From Engraulis encrasicolus (Eukaryota > Chordata > Actinopteri > Clupeiformes > Engraulidae), in NCBI RefSeq assembly GCF_034702125.1, contig NC_085880.1, positions 12,950,000 to 13,013,999 of the forward strand: DNA of 64,000 bases, given 5' to 3'. Shown here in pieces: positions 23,003-36,611 of the stretch (its first letter is position 1; the number at the start of each line of letters is the position of its first letter). The translations under genes and the position numbers were made by a program. The notes under the pieces were generated by a model. The model had not been told where the DNA came from. It made no database searches and saw nothing but the letters and a program-made list of their open reading frames with translations.

Positions 23003-24334
23003 GCTGTGACATGATGACAGTAGTCATGTTTTTGCGTTAAGCCATAACCACTTCCTCTCAAGTAGAAAAGCACCGCCCGCCACCCCCACTAGTTAGCGAA
23101 AAGCACCGTCGGCCGCCTGCACTAGTTGGCGCGCATCACTGCTGACCTGTCTGTCTAGCTGGTTTTGCAGCCTGCAGAAATCTGCCAAAAAGAAACTATT
23201 ATGATGATGATGATGATGATGATTGTGGTGAGGATTATTAATCTTACTGAATTACATATGTTTTCATTCAAACTGCACATTGAAGTCTGGTCTAACGCAA
23301 TGTTACTTGTGATAAAATATGGCAAAGTCCAGGTCGACTGCCACATCTGTCTAAACGCGTCTTGTGATGGCAGATGCTTTGATTTTGACTGACCTTGTCA
23401 TCTCTCCATCTCTCTTCCTCTCTCTGTCTTTTTCCTCTCCCTCCTCCAGGTTTTGAGAGCATTTTGGAAGGACTGTTTGGGTCGAGGCTGATCGAGGACC
23501 TGAGACTATTTAAAGGTGAGTGACTCATAACCCCCTCCATGGAAAGCAGCATGCGTCCCCCTGTCACTACCGATCAGCATCACAGACAGGGGGCCACAAA
23601 TAAAAGACACGGATATGTGAAGCAGATAACCCTTAATGGCATTCAGTCACACTTCAGGACATGGCAGATTACACCACAAAAAGGTGTGTTTGCATGTGCG
23701 TGCCGTGCACGCTAAGCCTAATTTTGTATGTATGCGTTGCGTCGGTTGTGGTTTTTTTACTCCGCAAAAGTCAAGGTGACTGTTTAAAGGGCACTGCTGT
23801 GTTTCCGAGCGCGGAGGGCAGAGCGGGGGAAGGTGTGGTTTGGGTCAAAAACATGAAGCGATTACGGTGCTAAAACAAGCCACTCCTCCTCCATGCAGGC
23901 GTGTCAAAGATCAGTGCTGCTCAAGCACAACACCTTGAGCAACCACTTGCTATCATAGTGCACTGAACTCAACACGGCACCTTGAACAGCAGCCACCATC
24001 AACACCAGCACCAGCACCAGCACCACCGCCGTGCGACAGAGTTGTCAGGGTGGCAGTTCTATGAACGTTAATTGGACCTCACACAAATCATGAGCCTTAA
24101 ATCTCACTACTGCGTTGCATTAGCAGAAGTACAGACTGTATGTACTGTATGTAAGAAAAGGCTCCTCTCCTCAGGAGGCTGGCTGGCTGGCTGGAGGGTG
24201 TTGAAAGGCCAGTGAAAGGCTGTGTCTATAAAAATCAGCCTGGATTTTGTTGTCTGAGCTACAGTACACACGACCAGCCTGCCAGCCAGCCACCGCTTCA
24301 CAGGTAGGTGGGTGGGAGGTGGGCAAGCAGCAGT

Positions 24335-24368
<34 letters not shown>

Positions 24369-27300
24369 GCTCATGCTGTGTTCTCTGCCATAGTCTGGGC
24401 TTAATTGAGGGGCTGTTCAGGTCATGTAGGTGCAGTACTCTGCACTCTATTCAGACCACTAGCAGAGAAGACGCCATTTTGTTCTCAACATGCAAGATTT
24501 CGACTCTGCACTTCCCAATTAAAGCCAGTTGTGTTTATGACTTTTTTTTTTCTTTTACATTTTTTCAAAATGAATTTTTAGCCTCTGTTTAAAAGCGGTG
24601 GTGGCTGTGAGATTAATTGGATTACACCCACACTAACGACCCAAGCGGAGCACCTGCTGTACCCCTGTAAATTTGGCACCGTAACCAGCGCAGGAAGACT
24701 GTTATCAAGACCGTGGTTGTTTGTGAATCTCTTAATGCATATAATGTGTTATACCAAGGGCTCTAAATTAACACCCACCAGCCTGGCCAAATGCTAGTGA
24801 AAATTCAATCTGGCTGGTTGAAAAAGAGACCTTTTACTAGCCACGTGGGCTCCTCACAGCTTGTGAGATTTTAGCACTCCACGCTTGCCAATTCTGACAG
24901 CATCCTCCTGTAAGGTAATTGTGCTGTTTTTGTTTTTGGTATTTTAGTCAGGAACAAAATGACTGGTTAAATTTCCGATTGGCTTGTAAGATACAAAATC
25001 CACTACCCGCATTGGTTGGTGATGGAAAAGAAGTAAGCAAACCCGTGCACTGTCTTTGCATACTTTAGCATTTTTAAACTACTCATCCCACATGGGGGAA
25101 GGGCTGTTTATTTCTAAAGCACCCAGGAAAAAAAAAATCACACACAGGACATTATTACCATTGTTCTTATTAGGGATGTTTATTTTAATGCTAGTGCCCT
25201 TTGGCTAAATAGCATTTCTCCTTGCTCAGTGACATTCACAAGCTCGCTGTAGGAGCCCTATTGCCATACTGGCACCACCGCCACTGCCACCATCACTGAG
25301 GACCACCATCCACTAGGGCTGGGAAGGGCGTTGGAAAATACATCCAACAGACAACCACAACTGTTAAATTGTCAATGATCAAACATATCTTTGCTAATCA
25401 GTGATGTTTTTGTTTGTTTGTTTTTCTTTTTTATTTTGTTTGGTTGTTTTTTTTTTGTGCAATGCACTGTATAGGTGCTGGTCGTGTGTTCAAGAGCAGA
25501 GCAACATGTCTCTCTGCCCAGTGTACTCAACTGAGGAGGTTTTTGTTGTTAAGTTGTATCAAGCCCTTACTGTGGGAGAAAATCAATATGAAGGCAAAAC
25601 CAGTCAATATGTAAATAATGGATTGCCATCAAATCGTTTGCCGTATTGCCAGCCAGCATTCACAATCCACTGTCCTCTGTGGCTGTTGCTGTTGCTGCTG
25701 CTCGTCTTGTGCAAGATGCGGTCATCTTGTCTTAATTTGGCCACGCTGGTGTCCACGTACCGCACACAATGGGGCATTATGGCAACATCTGGCACACTCG
25801 GCCACTTGCCCGTGCCACGTAGGGCTGCCCTGTTAGGCCACGCCGGGCAGAAAGGCGCTTTTGTGTCCCGTGCGCTTCGAGATTGGGTTTTGGCTGGACT
25901 CGCGCCAGCACGAACGTCCACAGCGCTGTTCAGATATTTTGACAATGTGTTTTGTGGCGCGGGACAATGGCGGCCATTATTTGGGGGAGCCTCGCTCTGC
26001 TGCTCAGGAGCAGCAGGAGACGTACAGACGTTCTTGGGACGACGACCACCAACACAAGAGCTGCCTTTGAGCCCAAGTGTAGACTTCTGTTTTTTTTTTT
26101 GTTCTGTTCTGATTTGTTTTGTTTATTTGACTCCCATCCCATCGCTACCAAGTCAAGTCAGTCGGTTGGGGGTAGTGAGTGACGAGCAGAAATGAAACAA
26201 TGGGTGCTGTGCAGTGCTCTGCAGTGCAGTCAGTCTTGTCACGTGATTGGTCGCTTTGCCATTTCATGACATGGCAGCTTATTATGCAAGGAGATTTGGT
26301 CATGATTATTTGAGCACCCAGCTGGTATGTGTGGCACGCTTGTCCGTGCCTTCGCGTCACCCCCACCACGTTCATGCCTATCCAGCCCACCCCACCCCCG
26401 AGCATCCTACTGACTATCACACGACGCACATTTTTTTGTCTTTAATAGCAGTAGGGCAGTAGAACAAGGATAGGAGACTCGTCCTGCGTACGTCCGAGCT
26501 GTATTTGGAATAAGTCCTTTTTTGTTTTCTTTAGTAATTATGTCTAAAATGATTTTGGTTTGACTTACATTTTGCTCTTGCGGATTCAGTTGTACCAATA
26601 GTTGTTTCCAAGACATCGCATGTGCAGTCTTACTGTTACTGTTTTTTACATTATTTTCACTTTTCACATACTAAGAGTGTGACTACTACACATAATAATA
26701 AAAGGCGTGCGGGAATGAATAAATTGTTTAGCCATCACAGGCTAAGACGGTCAAAGAGGTCTCCACTTGTCCGGCGACTCTAGGCACGTCGTTTGCAGGG
26801 ACGCGAGTGGCATGCACGCGAGCCACTTCGCAGCGAGGGGCCCCATGATCAGATGGAGCGAAGCGGCAGAAACACCAGAGGGGGTTTCCATAACAAACCA
26901 TTCTGCATATATAGATATTGACAACTGACTGCAAATTCAGCCTCTGATTTGACACAGGGTTGGTCTGAAAAATACAAACATGGAGCACACATTACGAAGT
27001 AGTAGTTTCAATTGCATTTTGTTATTATCTTTTAACAAACTTGTTTTTCGAGAAGTCTACTTGGTGTACTCTGGTATAGAATGTATAATATGTCCGTGAT
27101 GGCGACAGACGAAAGTGAGTGCTGCGGAGGCGCTCCGCTCTCCAGCCTTAGCTGGAGTGCAGTCGCCATTAATGTCAAGTTGCTGTTAAATATCATCATA
27201 TCCCCATGACATTTCTTACCGTTAAGTGTGCAAGTGCTGACTGCCTCCTGTATGTTACAGTGCTTATAGCCGTCTTCAGTGCAGACGGATAAGTATGTGT

Positions 27301-28146
27301 AGTCGTCTTCTGTTTCTGTGTCTGTGTGTGTGTGTGTGTGTGTGTGTCCTCTTTCAGTGTTAATGTATTGGCTGATAACAATTTTGCCTGTTTGTGATTG
27401 TAAAGTATTGACTGTGTCAGCCATTCAAATCACCATTTGAGGACCTCTGCTCAAGAACGCAGGTCACTCCTTTGGCAGCCATGTCCACTGCTTCTTCTCA
27501 ATACTGCTCTCTTCTCCTCCCTTCCCTCTTTTCTGATTGGCAGATTGTCAGCCCGAAGGAGTGTCTGATTGGTCGTTCGATGAAAATTGTCTTTTCTGCT
27601 GCTTAAGACGAGAGAAAGTCAAGGTACTTCTTATTTCCTCCCTTTTTTGCTGCTGTACGTCATGTTTTATTTTTCCCCCTCTGCTTCCTCCCCTCTCCTC
27701 TTCCACTTCCTCCTTCACTTCTCTCCCACCCCACACCTCTTCCTGCCTTTCTCTCTGCATTTCAGTCTCCATTCCTCCCCCGTTATTCCCCTTCTCCCCG
27801 GCCAACCCTCCTCCCGTTCACCTTTTTATAATTAATAACTTCTTTTATAAATGGCCCCAGTGTTGTGTTGAAATGGCTGGCTGTAATTCGAGCCATTTAT
27901 TGGCCTGCTGTCAGCTCAGCAGCCCATCCATGCTCTTCCGTTTTCCTTCTCTTTGAGGGATCCTACAGCCATGATGACAGCTATACAACAGCAAAAACAC
28001 AAAAAAAACCCAGTGGAGACATGTTGTTTCTTATATTGCTTTTCACTGAAGCACTGGCTACCGGGGGGCTCAGTAATGCTGGATGAAGGCCTGATGGCCT
28101 ACTGCTATAGTGAATGAGGAACACGCGCCTAACCTTACTTGTTTTG

Positions 28147-28226
<80 letters not shown>

Positions 28227-31200
28227 TTTTTTTCCTTTCTTGTCTTTCTCTCAGGAACATCTACTTGGTCTGAATAACGACAGCTTGGGCAGTGTAGCAA
28301 GACCATTGTCCTTCATCAAAGATCAGTTCAACAGCATCAGCAATCTTGAGAGGGAAGCCGAGGAATTTCTCAATGCTGTCTTGCATAGAAAAGGTACACA
28401 AGACTCGTCGCATACCGTTATAATATCCCAGTCTGTTGATACAGAATTGACTGTAAAATTCAAACAAAAGGTGTTTTTTTGTTTTTTGTTTTTTTTAATC
28501 TACTACTGTCCTTAATGCTTGAATTGTATAAGGCTTTTGTAATGCATGTGCTGTGTGTTTTTGTATGTCCTCTCCCCTGTTTATAGATAAGCCAGTCCAT
28601 GAGCATGAAAAATGTCAAATGCCCTTGATGTGTGTGCTGGGTCATACGTGAGTCGTACAGCATATCAATAGAATTGTTTTTTGTTTTGTCTCCTCTGTGT
28701 GCCGTAGACATACCAAGCTTCACAGACCCGGACATTCCTGTAGTGGCGCGCGAGATAATGCAGCGAATGATCCGTCAGTTTGCTGCCGAATATACCTCAA
28801 AAACCAGCTCTGCTCAGGGGAGCGGCCCACAGCCCAACGGCACCTCGGACCAAAGCCTGCTGACCTCACACACCTCGACGTCCTCGTCCTCCCCCTCCCC
28901 CACCCCGGCTCCCTCCTCAGCCTCAGTCTCAGCCACAGCCTCGGTCCTGACCTCAGCATCAGCCTCGGCCCGAGCTCCAACTCCTGCTCTCTGCCTCAGC
29001 CCCTCCTTGTCTCCGTCTCTGTCTCTGTCCCCCTCTCCGGCACTCGCCCCTGCCACTCCTGCCCTCGCCCTATCCACCGCCTCCGCCTCCGCCCCCGCCC
29101 CCGCCCCTGGCCCGGCCGGCCTCACCTCGGCACGGAACCCTGTCCTCAGCCAGCTGCTTATGGCGGAACAGGAGGCGCCCCTCGACCTCACCGTCAAGAA
29201 GCAAGAAGTGATCGTCTGTGAGCAAGGTGGGGGGAGGAAAAGGGTGGTGGTGGTGACAACGATGATGATGATGATGATGATGATGATGAATGTGTTGGGA
29301 GAGAGGGTTAGGGTTTGGGAGGTGGGAGCGTGATGGTGAGGAGGAGGACGAGGAGGGTGCATGTGTTGAGAGGGTTTGGGTGTGGGATTGTTAAAATGAA
29401 GAGGATGTGTATGTTTTGGGTGGGAGTGCTTAAGGGGTGTTAAAGTGGTAGTTCGCTATTTTAGACATTAAGCCTTGTTTGTGTGACTTCTGGGGTGAAG
29501 TAGAGATGTTCTCATCACAATTTTGACATTTGGTGCTGAACGGAGCATTTGGGAATTCAAGACTGCAGCCCCCCCCACCTTTACATTGACTCCAATGAAG
29601 CACTCAAGCAATCGATCATAAAATGGCATTAAACTTTCATTTGCAGAGACATGAAACTCACCGAGTGGTCAGAGGTGGGCAGCGATACGTTGGCTCGAAA
29701 ATCACAGCGAAATACGCTTCCAGAGAAGATATATTCATTGTTGTCCGTCTTCATTGATTGTATTGGTTTGACTAGTATTACTCCGCGCGACCGGAAATGG
29801 GTGTGCGTTTGCTTACGTTACTATCTATGGTTTGTATGCAAGCTGTAGTTTTTGTAGCCAGTCCCGCTCAAAGATAGCCGTTCTACCTCGCTCCTTGATG
29901 TCTACATAAACAACACACTATCGCTACCTACTGACTGGATGTCTACTGCTATTCAACGGCATCTGGGGAAAAATAGGTCCGCCAAATGCTAAACAACAGT
30001 TAGAAGGCATATTTCGCTGCAATTTTGGGGTCAATTTATCGCTGTCTACCACTGACCACACGGTGAGTTCCATGTCTTCTCAAACAAAAGTTTAATGCCA
30101 TTTTATAATCGATTGCTTGAGTGCTCTATTGGAGTCAATGTAAAGGTGGGGGGGCTGCAGTCTTGGATACCCAAATGCTCCGTTCAGCACCAAATGTCAA
30201 AATTGTGATGTGAACATCTCTACTTCACCCCAGAAGTCGCACAAACAGGGCTTAATGTCTAAAATAGCGAACTACCACTTTAAGGGTGGGGAGGCAGGTA
30301 GGATTTGTGGGACTGTGATGGTTGGGGTTGGATGACGCTAACAAGACTTAGAACTAGTCTTACATGTACAAATCATCTGGTTTGTTTTGGTGTATATCTG
30401 AAATTGTGTTGCATGCCTGTTGGGTTGGGGAGGGCAGCCTGATTTCTCAGAATTCCTGGAACACGAAATCTGTGTCAGCTTCAGGGATTTTTCCAAAATT
30501 CTGTGCCCCTGGTCACGGAAATGTTTTCCGTGATGGTCTTACGGAAGTGCTTTCTATATTCCCACAGCACTATGTTAAGTCCATCGTTAGAAAATCGATA
30601 CCAAATTTCAATACTAATCAAAAGAGTGCTATAGCATTTTTAGTTGTGCCCTGACCAAAACAAGCCCTAACCTTAACCTTTCAGTAAAGACATATTTTTG
30701 AGAAATACCATTTCCACTTGGTTGATAGGCTATGAAATTCATGTAATAAACGAAAGAACAGTAGCTGTGCCCAGACCAAAACAATCCATAACCCTAGCCT
30801 GTCAGCAAGAAAGGTTTTTTTTTTGAGAAAAAATCTTTGAAATTAGAAAAATACTGAGAAAACATGAGACTAGCAAAATAGAGCTTTTGTAATATTGAGA
30901 AAGCACTTCCGTGAGTCCATTATGGAAAACACTTCCGTGACCAGGGGCACAGAATTTTGGTAAAATCCTTGAAACTGACACCAAGGTCCGTGTCCATTCC
31001 ACGGAATTCTGAGAGATTATGTTTCAAAATGGCTGCTGTGTTTGTGTGTTGGTGTACAACTACATTTTTGCCCCCAAAGCCTGTCGGGTGGGAATAGGCA
31101 GTCATAATGTTAAAACCATAGGGGTAGACTAGAGGTGACCCTGCCCCCCTTTTCATGGCAATCCTAGCAGCCATTATTAGTACAGTAGGTAGACCTGAGC

Positions 31201-34200
31201 AATGCAAACGAATGTAGAAGGGGGCTTACCTCTGTCAAGAATGGCTTAATAATGTGAACATTTCTACACTTGCCCTACTAAAATTGCACTATACAAGGAT
31301 AAACATTGAAATGGGCTCTTCAATATCAACCCGATATGAACTGACTTTTAAAATGGATGTCATTGACTCGCAAGATTTAGGTAATATTAAGCCTGACATT
31401 TCAAAACTGGTCCTTGATTAATGTGTATCTTCATATTCACACAGTTGTAGCCCATTTTTTGACAGAGGTGTGGATGTTCTCCTTTGATTTGCATTGACTG
31501 AAGAGCGCAGGTCTACCTACAGTAGATGGAGGCTGCACTTGCCGTTTTCCAGTGTTGTGGTGAATAGCCATGTCACCTCCAGTCTAATGTTCTACATGTT
31601 TACACATGTTTGGGGGGCGACTGGGAACTGGGTTCGTGAGTCTAGTTCACTTTCCCACTGGAATTCGCTTCCCTTTGCCCCATTCCCATCCCCTTTTCCT
31701 TGACATTCAGACTGCACACACCCGGCTGACTCACTTGATGTGACTTAGACACACTTCGTTTGGCAGTGAATTTGCCTTTCAATGTTGTTAAGCAAGTGAA
31801 GGATGCCTTCCCCGGGTTGACCTTGTGCGTGTTTGTGCGTGTGTGTGTTTGTGCGTGTGTGTGTTTGTGCGTGTGCGTGTGTGTGTGTGTGTGTGTCTGT
31901 GTTGTGCGTGTGTGCGTGCATACGTGCGTGCGTGTGTGTGTGTGTATATCTTATGTTCTCAGATGGTGTCCTTGATCTCTCCACCAAGAAGACCTGGAGC
32001 AGCAGGGGGCCTGTTCCCATCAGGGCCCCCATGACACCGCTGGTTAAGGGGTAAGTTGGATGCCTCTACTCACCAACACGCACAAAAATATAATATAATA
32101 AATTTCGAAACAGGATGCTTAAGTAATTCCTATATTTGTAATTTTATTATCTGATTATCGTTTGCCTTCATTTCTTGTTTGGATTCCATTTTTGTGTCAA
32201 CATTGTTTACATTTGTTAAGGGCTGCGTTACAAGTGTTGATAAGGGCTGCTTAGATTGTAGGATATGTTACTGTAACACCAAGTGTTGGCCTTGACCATT
32301 AGTAGTGCCAGTCAATCTCTGTTCCCTCGTCTTTTCCTGTGTCCTCTGGCCTCTTTCCTCAGTGCCCCACCCAACTCTTTAGGAGAAAGCGATAACGCTA
32401 ACCTACACAGAGCGAACTTTTGGGGGCTTTCTGCCTTTCCACATCCTGATGGCAAATAAGAGAATCTCTTTGGAATTATTTTTCCGCAAGATTGAGTAAA
32501 AACTTGGAGCCCTGCCTGAGAAGGCCACAGAAATGGACGGGAGGACAAAGATGGACTTGAACACCATGTGTTCGCCCTCTACTCGCCCAATGGTGTGTAA
32601 CCACATCAGAGTCTCCCAGAGCGGCCAGATGAAGTGTGTTCATGGGCAGAGGGGGCGGCTGCCCTGGGCCCAAGGCTACAGGGGGTCACAATTTGGCCAA
32701 GTCTAACTTGCTGAATCATTTAAAAAAATGATTTTGGAGACATGTATAGGGACACCACCACAGACCCCATAGAGAGAAGCATAAGCTCCACCCAGAGGCG
32801 GAACAGTTGTACATGGGGCCTAAGGTCAAAACACTGATAAGGCCCCCCATACGGCCGGTCTTAGCCATAATAGGACCCCCACCACCAATATGGGATGGCC
32901 CTGGGCCCAAGGGCGAATGCACTGCTCGCCCCTCCTATAACCCCGCCCCTGGCTCCACCCCTAAGTGGACACTTAACAGCCATACCACTGGAATGTGTCA
33001 GATTTCATTTTGTCATATTTCACGTTTCTTTGTGTCTTTTGTTTACTTCACCCCGTTTGTTCGCTGTTTATTATTATTCTGATTTATATTGTGTTTGTCT
33101 TTTTTTTTATTTCATAAAAGTCCTTTCAAATATCTCCTTTTTTGATTTTCCTCTTGTTTGTTATTATGATCACCTTTTCACCTCCTTAACCAAATGACAA
33201 CCTTTTCTCTTTTGTGGCGTAGCTCTTCTCTTAGCCCAGTAGCTGGTATAGGTTTTCCATCTCATGGAGTTTGATGATTCAGTTTTTTTTTTTAACTTTT
33301 ATTTTTCTTTTGTTTTTTTTCCATACTCTAGCTAGCCTGATTAAGATCCTCATGTTTGCGTACAAATTTGAAAAAAAAAATGGTGCTTTTGAGAACAAAA
33401 AAGTAAAATTGGAAAACAGAAGTACATTGTTTATATATGTACCATACAAGTTAAATTTGACTTAATGTCTTTATTGTCAACGAAAATGCTTGTCTCACAA
33501 ATCAGTTTGCTGCCCTCTTCCCTGTCCCTTCTCCAAATCAAAAGAATAAGTAGCTGTATTTGGTGGTGGTGGTGTTTGTTTCTTGTTTGTCACTTTCCCA
33601 GAATCATAAACACGCATACATGTGTAGCATTTTAGTATCCTAGCATCCCCCCAACCAACCAACCAACCACGCAAACGCCCACCCTCATCCACTAACTCCC
33701 TTCTCGGTGGACTCTTAACTCTCCCCCTCTTCTTTGGCTGACTCTTTTATATAGCTGCGCTTGTTTAGTGGTAACTTCATTACTTCTGAGCGGCACTCTT
33801 TAGTCAGTTTCTCATGTTCGCTCGCTCGCAGATCCTGTTGTCTGCCGAGCCTATTTCTCTTGAGTCCCTGGCATCACTTTTGAAACCTTGCTGCTGGATT
33901 CGTAGCATAGACCTTTTCCCCTACCTCCTCTTCCAACATCTATTATTGTTTCTTATTTAATTTCATCCCTCCTTTGTTCGCCATTTAGTTTTTGTTTTTC
34001 TCCAACTGGATATCCTTTTGTTTTTGTTTGCCTTTGTAATATGAGGACAAAGCCAAATAAAGTAATCCCAAGTAACTGGAGCCTCCTGTAATTCAGCAGA
34101 GCAAATCTCATGACTTGAAATGGGAAAAAAAAGAGTGATGTTACCCTGGCAAGGTCAACTTATAAAGGAGCGGCCACACCTTCTCCCCCTCCCTAATCCA

Positions 34201-35354
34201 TCCTTCCCTTAGAAAAGAAAAAAAGAGAGAGAGAGACAATAAAAAAGAGAAAAACGCTGTGCAAGCTCTGCTTACACCAATTTCCTTCCATTCAATCAGG
34301 ATCTCCCCGAGATGCGACCACCGCCACCTCAGCTCGAGAGAGGCCGAAGACCAGGCGCCTCGGTGGAGCTCGCGGGAGGATGGGATGGGGGAGTTTGACA
34401 ACCACTCGTCCCCTCTTAAACTGTTTACCCACTCAGAGCAGAACCTGCCGGGCCGCAATGTCACTGAACGCCAAACCGAACCTCTGGGACTCTTAAAACA
34501 CAAGCCGTTGACCTCCGCCACACTACTCAGGAACGAATCTTGGACCAAGCCGCCTTTTAACCTCTCGAAGCCGCCACAGAACGCTGCAGGGAACGACCCC
34601 AAGGGCTTATCTGATCTCAGTGAAACCTCTGTTGTGCCTGTACGAAGTCCTGCCACTCTCAAGTCGCTGCAGCAGCAGCAGCAGCAGCAGCACAAGCCTG
34701 AGCACCTGCACGGCCACTCGCCGCCCGTGGGCCTGAAGATCCCCCAGGTGCGGGGGGTCGACCTGTCCTGGAGCTCGCACCACCACAACTCCAGCCTGCA
34801 CGGCTACGGCCTGCTGATGAGCTCCTACTCTGAGGACGCCCTGGGCAAGAAGCTGCACTCCATTTTCCCCAAACACAGCCGCCGGGGGAGCATGGGGGGA
34901 CTGCACGATGAGGAGGGGGGCTGTCTGGGCTCGGAGGCCGAGCGGGCCATCGGCGGGCAGCCCTACGCCACCTCCGACCCCGAGGCCGACTCCTCCTTCA
35001 AGCAGCCCCGCAAGAAGCGGGGCCGCTACCGGCAGTACAACACGGAGAACCTGGAGGAGGCCATCGCCGTGGTGATGGGCGGGAAGATGAGCGTCTCCAA
35101 GGCCCAGACCGTTTACGGAATACCTCACAGCACTCTGGAATACAAAGTGAAGGAGCGGCTCGGAACGCTCAAGAACCCGCCCAAGAAGAAGCTGAAGCTG
35201 AAGATGGAGGAGCAGGAGGAGGAGATGATGGGAGGGGGGATGGGGATGGGGATGGGGCTCGGGATGGGGGTTGGAGTCGGGGTGAAGATCGAGCCGCCCG
35301 AGATCGGGATTGCGGAGGAAGCGTCACCCAGCGCTGATGTTTCCAAAGATGAGT

Positions 35355-35356
<2 letters not shown>
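15975..35356 (+). CDS. lcor: Ligand-dependent corepressor, short isoform (seven coding exons, 681 aa)
   Basis: Exons 15975-16071, 23450-23515, 27544-27623, 28255-28393, 28708-29226, 31963-32050 and 34300-35356 join in phase with GT-AG introns to 2046 nt. LCOR is a nuclear corepressor recruited to agonist-bound nuclear receptors. The NR box LSQLL is at residues 274-278. Two CtBP-type motifs follow: PLDLTVK (285-291) and VLDLSTK (303-309). The last exon has a basic NLS (KQPRKKRGR, 564-572) and a psq-type helix-turn-helix (about 577-618, with GKMSVSKAQTVYGIPHSTLE). Residues about 160-265 are a Ser/Ala/Pro low-complexity expansion. LCOR rather than LCORL is indicated by MASLCRRQQC and GVSDWSFDENCLFCCLRR. 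The ATG at 15975 is the first ATG in frame; a GTG at 15933 is not credible. Confidence 0.94.
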
Positions 35357-35393
<37 letters not shown>

Positions 35394-36575
35394 TAGAGGG
35401 AGAGAGAGAGAGAGAGAGAGAGAAAGGGGAGAGAAAGAGAGAGATTTCAGCTAGCAGATGGAAGTTGGCTCTCTTTTTTTTCTTTTGCAGTCACGTGGGC
35501 CTGGGAGGCCCTAGCAGGGATTTTTAAATACCAAAACACATTTTTTTACATGATAATTGTTCATCATGGACAGCAGTTATAACAAAAGAAGAAATAGTGA
35601 TTAGTTTTAAACGAGTGCAGATTTTCTTATCCTAATTAGAAGGAAATGAGGAAAGAAATAAAAAAAGAAAAGGAGAGAGACCTTCAGTGGAAACTGCTGC
35701 AGAGTAGAATCCTGGCAATTGAAGATGGGAGAGAGAGAGGGAGGGAGGGAGGGAGGGGCGGGTGAAGGGAGGGAGGGTGGGTAAACCTGGATTTGAGTTG
35801 CCACTGGGAGCTGGGGCAAGCAAACCAAATAACAAAAGCACTCTCTAACAACTTGCGCTTACTACTACACACTACGTGACTTACCGTGATGACAGTTTAG
35901 CATTCTTTTTTTGTTTGTTTGTTTGTTTGTTTGTTTCGTTTTATTTGGTTTTCTTTTTTTCCTTTTCTAGAGGATCTTGATCAGGTTATTGCTACTGTTT
36001 TGTGCCATAATTTTTACTCCGAGCACTGATGGAAGTCAGCGTGCTGCTATGGCCCCCCAAAACACTCGAGACTGATTGAACCACTTTACCCAAAGGGTGT
36101 TGGATTTGTATATCGAGACGAAGATGATGATGATGATGATGCAGATGCAGATGCAGACAGGAGAGCGACTTGACTTGACTGAACCCCTACAGTAGACGAT
36201 TGAAGAACTCGTCAGTATCAAAGTGAAGTGTCCTACTACAGCACATACCATATACACCTCATATCTGTATCTTAGGTCAATGCTTTCAGAATGTCCTATA
36301 TACTATACTATTCTCAGATGGTTTTATATACACCAGACGGCAGGTTTTTCATTCTATTCTTTTTTTTTTTAAATACATCTTATTTTGCAGTTGCACTTTT
36401 CAACAGTCAGTTCTGACCCAGGAACTCGGTAATGATCATCAGGGAAATACAGTAGAGCCTTCCTTTGAATACGTCACATTAAGATTGTAGGGAAAGTACT
36501 GATGCACATGGCCTCTCTTGCATGTGATGCTTGATGCTTTTCTTTTCATGGTTTAGTTTTTTTCTTTGAAATCAC

Positions 36576-36611
<36 letters not shown>

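Larger units (their letters stand above)
16072..23449. other. lcor intron 1
   Basis: 7.4 kb with no supported exon. It contains microsatellites at 18372-18462, 18617-18683 and 19456-19556, a pentanucleotide array at 21776-21919 and a (TC)n tract at 22924-23000. Intron enhancers were not assessable. Confidence 0.6.

Noticed and set aside
25401..26195. 264-codon open frame on the plus strand in lcor intron 2
   Set aside because: Begins and ends in poly-T-derived Phe/Leu runs, shows no domain or family pattern, has competing frames on both strands, and lies between well-supported lcor exons 2 and 3.
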